From the NCBI GenBank assembly GCA_029962745.1, contig CM057158.1, forward strand, positions 13,628,173 through 13,692,172: a DNA stretch of 64,000 nucleotides, in the 5' to 3' direction. The position numbers and the translations under genes are program-made. Source of the stretch: Echinometra lucunter (taxonomy: Eukaryota; Echinodermata; Echinoidea; Camarodonta; Echinometridae). Of the stretch, positions 37,201-48,000 are shown in pieces (positions within the stretch are counted from its first letter, which is position 1; each line of letters begins with the position of its first letter). The notes below the pieces were generated by a model, which made no database searches, was not told the DNA's origin, and was given only the letters and a program-made list of their open reading frames with translations.

Positions 37201-40200
37201 ATAGCAATCAGATATAGTGTATGCCATTGGCTCACACCGCACACTTTTGACTTGCATGCTGGTCCATGGGTGCAATTTTGCCCAGTTCAAACCAATCTCG
37301 GGTTCACCTTCAAAATTTGTTATGACAATTAAAAGAGTGAAGATAAGATAACAAACAATTTTCAGAATACCGGCCCAGGCTTTTATAAGATCATGTAGAA
37401 ATCAAATATTTGTTTAGTAGTGTTGTTAGCACTATATTTTCAACAACTTGTATGCATGACTATTAGGAGACAAAGTGATCAGACCTTTGGGTTGTTAGTC
37501 AAAGGTCCAAGGGGTCAACTTACATGAAATTAAAGGGTTTTTATTCTAGTTGTCACAGTAATTCAAGAACATTTTTAGTCATGAACTTAACTGAATATAT
37601 AGGCCTAGGCATCTTGTAACTTGTTTCTTTTAAGGGTAAGGGATTTAGCAGGTGTATTTCCCTTTTTCAATGCTACAAATGGTTTGCAAACCACAGAATT
37701 TATGTGATTGTGATATATTTATGTTTTGCTCAGAATTGCTGAGAAGCTTCTCTCATGCCATGTTTGTCCCCCTCTGGATGCCTGCACATACATGGGTCTG
37801 GATAGTGGAGTTAAACCAATGCAGGTGAGACTTGTTCATTCCTGTTGGACAGGGCCATACGCAGAAATTTTTTCGGGGAGGGGGGGGGGGGCAGAGTACA
37901 TAAAATTTTTGAAGAAACACTCATTTTGAAATTGAAATTAAAGGATCTGGTACAAACTTCTGGTGGTTTTTTGGGGGGGGCAACTCCCCCCCCCCCCCCC
38001 TGAGCTTTAGGCAATTTAAATCTTCAAATTTCTGAGAGTTTTGGGCAAAGAAAAGCTTGCACTGCACACTGAATTGTGGATTGCGGACATGGTACCAAAC
38101 ACAGTTATGGCAAGAATGTTCAGCCCAAACACTGCTGCTTTTTCATGTCTATTACTAGTACTTCAAACATTTGAAGAGTAATCCTGTTCAGGAAACCTTT
38201 CTACTACTGTACAATATTCTTCCTAAATCACATAAAAAGAATTACAAAGATCTCAAATTATGTTGAGAGCTTTTGAGTCATCATGGCAGTAGTGATGATG
38301 ATAATTCTTTTATTACTCATCCAGCAGAAGGGAACAAGAGCCCTTAACTGGCAAAAGGGAACAAAGAGACATGTGGTCAAATATAGAAATATTTAAAGAA
38401 ATCTATGAATAATTACTTCAAGAACATTCCAGAATAGATCTGGTATGAATTTCTTGAAGTAATTATTCACAGATATCTTAAATATCTCAATATTTGACCG
38501 CATGTCTCTTTGTTCCCTTTTGCCAGTCGAGGGCGCTCGTTCCCTTCTGCCGGGCAATCGACGAACTACTAATCCTATTTTTGGACTTTATTCCCATCCC
38601 AGATGTCTTTATTCTTTGATTTCATCCTTCCCATGACTGGTAGCAAGGATGAGGAGGAGTACGTCTCAGGGGAGAGATGTAAAGCCTATGACAATTCACT
38701 GAGCCCTCACTGGTCTGAAACAGAGCTACAGATCAGGAAGACGGCCAGAGCTGTCCTCTGGAACCAGTTCCAAGGGCTTAGATTAAAAGGAGGTGAATTA
38801 TGGCACCAGTAAAATAACCCAGGCCTTGTTATGCTGATACATAAAGCCCACTGGACTCTATATGGACTGTGACCTAATTTTCGAACAAATGGCATTTTGC
38901 ATTAAATATGAAAGTTCCAACAAGTAAAGTATTTTATTTGAAGTTCGGAATAATGATAGGAATACTAAAATTGAAATTTTGGTGAATGGCGAGCCTTTTG
39001 GTCGTAGTAAAGGCCAAATCGGCTTCAAATCATAGCTGATAGCAAGATTGCTATGACGTAACTACGATTTGAAATTGAGTTCACTTTTATTCCTACAGGG
39101 AAGCTCGCAATAGCCCAGAATTTTGGTTTTAGTTTTCATACGACTATTCAGAACTTTGATCATTTTACATGTTTGAATGTTCATATCAAATGCTATAACA
39201 AATTTTTCCAAAATCAGTTTGCAGACAGATCGTATAGTGTGCGACGGGCTTATGATGAGGGTGCAGTCAAACTGAGTTGTACTTGACTGAAACAGGTTGC
39301 AAAATTACATAGCCATGAATAAAGAGTAATTCAGTTTACAGTTACAGATATAGTCAGTGTCAAAGTCAGTGAACTAGAATGAAAATGTTTACCAGTATGT
39401 ATGTGATAGTGCTATTTTGTTAGACTATGGAGTCTTCCTCCTTTTATAAGGACAGTATTTTGTTTCCTTTGATTTGTTTGAGGTATTGAATATGTTATAG
39501 ACTGCACTACAATGATGACTTGGTAATAAAATAGAAGCTTTGTTTTGCTTGATTTCTAGTTTTGCTACAAGATGGATGCCATGACTACCAAACTGTGTCT
39601 GCTGGCATGCATCTTCGTCATCTTGTCACCTGTCCACTGAGAGAAGAGGACGGCCATTTTGCTTGGTCCAACACCACACATTGCTTTGCAGAGGCAAGTC
39701 TGCAGTCACAATAATATGTCAAATTATTTGCTCAGTATTTATTTTTGTTTCGTGAACCCATCTTAGTTTTGCAGATGAATAATTTTTCTTAGAATGTTAT
39801 ATGATAGAAATGCTATTCAACAACTTAACATAATCGTATCATGTATTATTGAGGAGGATCATCAGATTTTATTTTTTTGTGTATTCTGTATCTGTTATTT
39901 CTTCATTAACAATATTGCTTAGCTATTGATTCATTTAAAAAGATGCCTTTTAGGAGAAATATATTTGTTTCTTGTATCGGTTTAATTATTTCATCATTTG
40001 GAGTATAATATCCATGTTTATCATTATTACAAATTTTCATATATATTTGTAATCCAAATGTGACATCTGCATATATCCAAGGTGCTTTTTTGTTTTGTTT
40101 GTTTGTTAGTATATTTGTCTTTGTTTTGTTTGTTTGTTTTTTGTTTGTTTCCCTCCAAATTTTACACTTATATAATGTGTTGATATTTGTTTTACTAAGG

Positions 40201-43200
40201 CGGGTTCCCAGCTGAGAGAAGACAGTTATGCCATCAACTCTATTGTGGGGTCAGGGGTCGAGGTCAGAGGAAAGTCAAGTGTCATCTTGCACAGTCATCT
40301 AGAGGTAAACCCCTTGCCACTGTGATAGCTTCATCCAAAATGGAGGCCAATCAGGGCCCCCGCTTCATAAAACTTGTTATCAATAACAAGTTGCAATAAC
40401 TGTTATAAGCTACTGAAATCCTTGCATCTGATTGGCTGAGAGCAAATTTGTCATATAAATGTGGCAGTTGTTACTGGTCACAAGGTTTTTATGAAACAGG
40501 GCCCAGAAGACCCTTAGTGAGATATACCTACTGGTGACTCAAAGCACCTCCTTCACAGGCCATAGTTTTCAAAAGAAGACAGTTATGCCATCAACTCTAT
40601 CGTGGGGTCAGGGGTCAAGGTCAGGGGAAAGTCAAGTGTCATCTTGCACAGTCATCTAGAGGTAAACCCCTTGCCACTGTGATAGCTTCATCCAAAATGG
40701 AGGCCAATCAGGGCCCCGCTTCATAAAACTTGTTATCAATAACAAGTTGCAATAACTGTTATAAGCTACTGAAATTCTTGCATCTGATTGGCTGAGAGCA
40801 AATTTGTCATAGAAATGTGGCAGTTGTTACTGGTCACACGTTTTTATGAAACAGGGCCCAGAAGACCCTCAGTGAAATATACTTACTGGTGACTCAAAGC
40901 ACCTCCTTCACAGGCCATAGTTTTCAAAAGAGCCCATGTATTTTGCTCAAAGAAAGTTTCTTTTTTTCTGTTTCAAAAGTCTTTTGCTCAAAGAAAGTTA
41001 ATCCAATCTCTGGTACTACATGTAACTTGCAGTCACGAGGCAAATGATGGGCTTTGTCTGTGCACCTTGGGATATTAGCTGAAGTAATTATCTCAAACGA
41101 ATCAGGATTTGTTTGTATAAAAAAAAAAGTCTGCTTTTTTTACAATAACAAGCTCATTCAGCTCTGAAGACACCTTAACCTCTAAAGCTCATGCTAATTC
41201 CTTGAATTAGCTCAGGCTAATAGAAACACAGAACTTCAAATAAAGACTTTTTCTCCATCTGTATTTAATTTAATTTTATCTGTGTTTACATAATATTATT
41301 CTTTTCTCTTTTATTTTAGTGCAAGATGAATATAGCCAAAGATTCCTACCTGATGAACATTGGCAAAGAGGCTTCAGAGGTATGCAGAAATAACTTTTTA
41401 AACCATATGGATACAATTTTATTTTAGTATAACATGTATTTTCCATAGATTCCAGCTCAATTTATCTCTGGCTTAGTACTCCATGGGTTAATATGCATGC
41501 AAGAGTGTTTGATGCAGTGTAGCAAAGAACATTATAGTATGAAGTATAGCATTTATAGCATGCCATTGATCTAGTTAACTGTTCTAGTTATATCATTTAT
41601 ATGTTTAGTATTTTTTAAACAGGGTAACTCCATAATTGCCTTGGGGGCCTGTAAAACATGGACAGTGTAAAATACATGGTGAATGGATAATAATAATGGT
41701 TACAAACAAGTTGGCATTTTCTAGGAAATTTAAGCTAAAAACAAAGAATTGAGTTTACTAGAGGTCAAAATTTGTTGTGTGTGACAAAGAAAATCCCTTA
41801 ACAGTGAAATTAAATATGTTTGAAATTAGGAATGATACCATGTTAAATGAAAGTAAAAATGAAACCTTGCTTAATTCTCTCTTACATTTCTAAAATGTCA
41901 TTAACTATTATCAAATGCCCTCTACTTTTCTGAATTCAAGGTATATTTCCTTGATCTGTGGTTGTAATTATAATTTTGAAAAGCAGAAATGAAATCGAAT
42001 AGACTGAGTGTTTCATACAGCAACTTTATTGCTTGAATGATTGAGTAATTGTTAAGTACATGTATATCCATTCAGTTATACCTAAAGAAAAGAGAAGTTA
42101 TAATGATTTTTTTTTTTTAATTTCCAATGCACACTAGGAACTGGAGAATGTGAGTCTACCAGACAGTGTATTCCTACAAGGTTTCAACCTGTGTCTTGGT
42201 CACTATCCACGAATCAAGACCAGGGTCTATACAGTCATGGGAAAATTTGACACAATTATGGTAGGTAACTCTCTTCCCCCAAACTTATGACTACTTGTAA
42301 AATGGAAATGGATCAAAGAGAAGCTATAGTATGTTAATGTTAGTTTCTGATCGGCTATTTATAATGTAGTGTTTTGATGAGGGCAGCTTTTATTGATAGT
42401 AATGAATAATATTGGATATTTATATAGCGCACATATCCACCAGAGAAAGTGCTCAAGGCGCTCCCAATATTACCCCGGCTCAGCTGAGCTACCAATTTCA
42501 GTGCTCACAGCATTCAAGGAATTCCTTCCTGCCAGTACCCATTTACACCTGGGTGGAGAGTGGCAAACAAAGATTCATATCTTGTCAAAGGACATTATTG
42601 TTCTCAGCTGGCATGCCTTGCACATATCTGTGATGTAAGCCCTCCTTTCTACCCTTTCTTTAGGCATTCCCATTTGAAAGATTTTCTTGAGTATTGGTGA
42701 ATTCATGTGTGATCATCTTCATGTTAATGTTTTTCAGACACCATATGTGAAAGGAACCAGTACATTCTGTAACTCTCCCTGGGTCGTCTTCTTCACTCGC
42801 ACAGGAGTAGACAAAGAGGATCTATGGGCTACCCACCTGGTAAGATTATCCCGTGAAGCATGCCAAAAGTCTTTTTTAGAATGAGAATAGTATTTACATT
42901 TATTCTGTTTATTTATAGCATATGTCTTATTTACCCAGGGTAACCTCGTCAATGATTAGAACATTGTTATTCTTTAGTACCCTGCACAAAAACATACATA
43001 AGCGCACTATACAATATAATACATGACTGTGGAATGATAGGCATGAAGATTTTGAAACGAAATGCACACAAGAACATGAAGGGACAGAACATAAAAATGA
43101 ATAATATGAACCAACTGTGTAAGGCTTCCGTCAAAATTGATAAATACCTGAACATCCTTTACATAAGGAATTATGTAATTCTTAGTAACAACTTAAATTT

Positions 43201-45015
43201 TGGTAACAAAAGCTTGGATTCTTTTACAGGTCAAATAATTGAAAAGTTAAAGAAAAAAATGTTGTTCAAACATTCTGATAATCTCAGAGGGTATAATACA
43301 AATATACTATATCCTATCTTGACAATAACAGAAAATATATTTTTATCAGAAATGTGCCTTTGAAAGAGTAGTGATGGATATCCATATTTGACTGTCTGCC
43401 AGCAAACAGCAAACTATTATTTAGAGACCTTTCATCTGGCCAGAGAAATTTACCTTAATTTTCAAAATCCTTTCTGTTCTTTTTTTTTCTTATTCATTCA
43501 AGTCTGATTATGAACGCACATTGTACAATGCCAAGCTCTTCCCAGTAATGGCTTGTCAGAACTCCATCGGCATGAAGGAGGCCCTCTGGCTGCTGAATGG
43601 GGAGAAGGATGAAGAAATGCTGCAAAGATGGCGGTCTTCTTGGAGATTGTCACTAGAAGAAATCATGACCAACATTGATCTGTCTACAGAATTCCAGTGG
43701 AGAAGGTTTGCTAGTTTTACTTAAATTTCTGATTAATGATTGAGATTTTTATACACTATAGGTACTACTAGCTGTTGTGCAAATAGTAATAACATACTTT
43801 TTCAGTAAGCTCATGGATGATTGTTCTTTTCCTCATCTGATTCGTCAAATTATTCGTTAGCCAGAGCTTATACAATGTATAGACCGTTAAGAGTTCATAC
43901 AAGGCATGCTGTGTTTGAATACAGAATAAAAACAACAACAAGTGGGGTGGTTAGGTTCTAAATTGCAATGCAAGCACTTTCCCCGATCTAATGTATTTAA
44001 AAGAAAACTAAAAACAAGAACATGTGATATGGTCGGAAAGAGTATTCTACTTTCAGAAATGCATGCTTTCATCAATGCTGTTATCGAGACTTGGGATCAT
44101 TAACTGTTTTAGCCAGAATTCTAGAGGTTAACTTTTGTTTCTTTCTTCTTTAGTTTTGCTTGTGATCTCAGGTAGATAAGAACAGATTGAACACCTGAGA
44201 CTGAAAAATGCCTCAGGTACAGCACTGGGTCCCATTTCATAAAAAAATTGTTATCAGGAACAACTGCCACATTTATATGACAAATTTGTTCCCCGCCAAT
44301 CAGCTGCAAGGATTTCAGTAGCTTATAACAGTTATTGCAACTTGTTATTAGTTTTATGAACAGGGCCAAGATTGAAACAGTGAACACCTGAGAATGAAAA
44401 ATGCATTAGTTACATCCGAAGGTTACATCACTGGTCAGCATTTAAATCAAATCTCTTAATAGATAATTACCATGTTAATGCTTTTCTTGTAATCTTTGTT
44501 ACAGGGAAATGTTCACAGAGGTTGTACTGAGGAAGGTTGAAGATGTGTTGATGAACAGCAGAAATCAAGGTCTATTACCATTCCTGAAGTGTACTGTGAT
44601 AGAAGGATGTGCACAACGGATGCTGGATACACTGGATAATAGTAAGACAGCAGTCAGATATGACATGTTTTGATATAGATAAACTTGAGTTAGGGTTGTG
44701 CATTTACAGCGTGAAGGAACTATTTCATTTATTTATTCATTTATTTATTTAATTTCCAGGCAAAGATAAAAACATATTCACAAAGGAAACAGGCAAGAAA
44801 TACCACCGACTAGTGCCTGAGGATGTCTAGAAGGAAACAAGTTCCTATTGAGAGATTCTTCTTGCTGGTCAGTGGTTCACAAACATAAATAAATACATGT
44901 ACATGTAATTTTTTTGTCTTAACGCATGCAAAGCAGTTGGGAAATATTGATTAAGAACCTTTTAAAAATTGTTTTTTATTTTTGAGGTTTTGAAATAATC
45001 ACAATGATAAGAAAT

Positions 45016-45068
<53 letters not shown>

Positions 45069-48000
45069 TTCTCTTTCTCTCTTGCCATGTATATTTCCCT
45101 TTACAGTTGCCTGTAAGTGTAACTCAGCTGGTATTGCAGCCCGTTGTCTGGCCTGTATAGCTGATGTCCTAGGCACCTTGGCTGGAGGGAAGGGAGGACT
45201 TAGGAGTGGACCTGGTGGAAACAAGACGTGGAATGATGCCTTCCAGTTACTTGAGGTTGGTGTCATCTCTGACTGGTTTCATACCTAGGGCATTGTTGAT
45301 CAGTGATTATAAAAGTCCATTTTTAATGCCATTTGTTTCCACAGTGATGCAACACTTTGTTTTAAGGTGTGGTAAACACCTGTATGTTCTAGAAAGAAAA
45401 AAAAAATGAATTTGAGCACCATTTTGTAAATGTAGTGTGCAAGCAGTGATAACTGTACTATCGTTTATATGTATACACAAAAAATTTTTTTATTTGTCTT
45501 GGATTCCTCTTACCAGGCTTTGAAGATGCAGGGTGGTATCTGTTCTCTTGCCAAAATGATAATGTATCTAGACAATTTGCACTTTGGCACACAGGTTAAA
45601 AATAACTAAGAAAAATGAGAGTTATGAGTGCCACATCCTTATGGAAAGTATTGATAAAAGAGATAAGTTTTCAACTTTGGATTTTAAACTTTCCAAGGAT
45701 GAGATACAGTCAACTCTGCCTAAGTCGAATTTCTTGGGACTGAAAAAAATGCTTCGACTTAGAGAAAATTCGACTTATGAGGGGTCAAAAACAATAGAGA
45801 ATAAAGGAATGGGACCCAGTACAGACCTTCGACTTGGGCGATTTCGACTTATGTGACTTCGACTTATGCAGAGTTGACTGTAGTTCCTAACCATCATTTG
45901 CGTGTTATAAGCACTGAAACTCTCTTTCTTTGTCATCATTGATTTGTTCCTTCTACCAGGCTGGAAAGATGCAGGACGGCATCCGTTCTCTTGCCAACCA
46001 TCGCTCGCAGTGGTTAGATCGTCCGGATCGTCTCATGAGAGCTGCGCGACACTACGAGGGCGCTACGCAGATTCTCATCAGACATGCTATCATGTTGGCC
46101 AGACAGGTATTTAATACACTGAGAATAGTACAGTGTACTCCTTTTAACCTTAGCATGAGTGTATCTTACTCATTCTTAGATTCACTGCATCTGGGCTCTT
46201 ATTCATTATTGCTGATATGATTATATTCTTTTACTTCAAATTTCTAATAGAAATTGATTTAACTGTTAGGGAAATAAAGCCAGCCTATACTTCTGTATAT
46301 GTACGTGTTATGGAGTTCAAAGGGTTTATTAACTGTGATTTAGGGCTCATAATAGTCAGGGAGCCATTGCATAAAAACTTGCTATTATAGTAACTTTGCC
46401 ATTAATGGTAACTGCCATGGTAACGTTGCTCTCAACAGCCAATCAAAATCTGGTATTCCATGAAAGTTACCATTGATGGCAAAGTTACTATAACAGCAAG
46501 TTTTATGCAACGGCACCCAGATACCAGGGCAGCTGTCTTACAAATGATTGATTCAAAATAATCAAAAAGTTCTCGGATCAAATGCAGTTGATTCCAAACT
46601 AAAAAGAAGTTGCAAATTATGTAGATCAGCCGAGACTTATTGTGAGACAGCCTTTTTTTTTTTTTTTAAAGTTAGAATCTTATAAATAATTTCCTTCTTT
46701 TTTGTCATAACTCTCCTTACCTTATCTTCACTTTCAACTTACAAAAGTAAAGCAATGAAACAGCATCAGAATCTGTCATTTTTCAGTTTATCAACACCAC
46801 TCCTTGTGATCTACCACCCATGGGCAAATGGGTAACAGCTCTGTGCCCCTCCCGTATCGACCTCTCAGGAGGTTGGACAGACACACCACCCGTCACGTAT
46901 GAGTTTGGAGGAGCGGTGGTAGATGCAGCCATCCTCTTAGATGGAGAGAGAAAAATTGGGGCAAAGGTCAAGAGGATACCGGAGTAAGTCTTCTTGGCAA
47001 GTCAGTTACTGCACCGCTAAAAGAATACTAGTTTGATATTTTTCTTACCGCATGATTATATGTTAATCTTTGCCTGCTGTGTTCCTAGACACTGAAAGGA
47101 ACCATGTGAGCTAATGTCACTTGTATCTTTAGCTGGACTTCTTTTCCAAGAGAAATGTCTGTCTCGTAGTAACAAAGTCTCATTTGAGGAACAGCTTGAG
47201 GATTAATAATCATTTCCCAGAATGCCTAAGGCATACTTGTTGGAAACCGTTATTTCATTTATGAAAGAACTATAACAATGTGATCTAGAGTAAATGTATG
47301 TTTTTTCTACCTCAAGTTGAGAAAAAAATATTGTAATTGTCATTGATAGACTGGATTATCCTATAAAGTCGCACAGATAATAACAACAATTGTGCCTAAT
47401 CTGGGCCCTGTTTCATAAAACTTGTTATCAATAGCAAGATGCAATAACTATTATGAGCTACTGAAATCCTTGCATCTGATTGACTGAGAGCAAATTTGTC
47501 ATAGAAATGTGGCATTTGTTACTGATAACAAGTTTTATGAAACGGGGCCCTGTACTTACAAGGCACTATGGTTTTCAAATTGCCTGTATTTTGTGAAATG
47601 TGAAAATGACCCTTCTTGCTTGTTTCTAAATTCTGCAGACCCAAGCTGGTCTTGGTCCTTGGTAAAGAGTCAGGAGGTCAGGAAATAGTCTGTCAAGAAC
47701 TCAAGGATCTCTCGAACTACACCAATCCACAAGCACCAGGTGAGACTTCATCAACTTGGTGCAGTCTGACCTTTTGTCTGGTTACATTTGCTCTACTTTT
47801 TGTCCAAGATATAAGATGAGGGCATGGATTGCAGTGCTGTAAGGTTTAGGAGAAGGGTCAGTGCTGGATAAAGCTTTGGGTCTGTGGCTGAAGTTGAGAT
47901 TTAATCAATGTATGAATTCTCCCTATCACATATAGCCCATATTAACCGATATTAGCTATAGATAGTGATGTAAGGGATATTCTTGTTGGAGCACTTACTT

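Larger units (their letters stand above)
40217..40930 (+). repeat. 357-bp tandem duplication covering FCSK exon 10
   Basis: Copies are 40217-40573 and 40574-40930, differing at few positions plus 2-3 single-base indels. Each holds most of exon 10, its donor, a MITE and the sequence to CATAGTTTTCAAAAG. The junction lies at AAAAGAAGAC, so exon 10's start was not copied. The high identity means a recent event, or two haplotypes joined in assembly. Confidence 0.9.

Noticed and set aside
38793..38812. FCSK ending at the TAA after exon 8 (reading through the donor)
   Set aside because: The donor GTGAAT and the phase-correct exon 9 continue the protein, and the kinase half downstream is plainly part of the same gene.
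43034..43363. 109-codon plus-strand frame in FCSK intron 13
   Set aside because: AT-driven composition, no family motif, and its position between two well-joined exons of the same strand argue against a gene.
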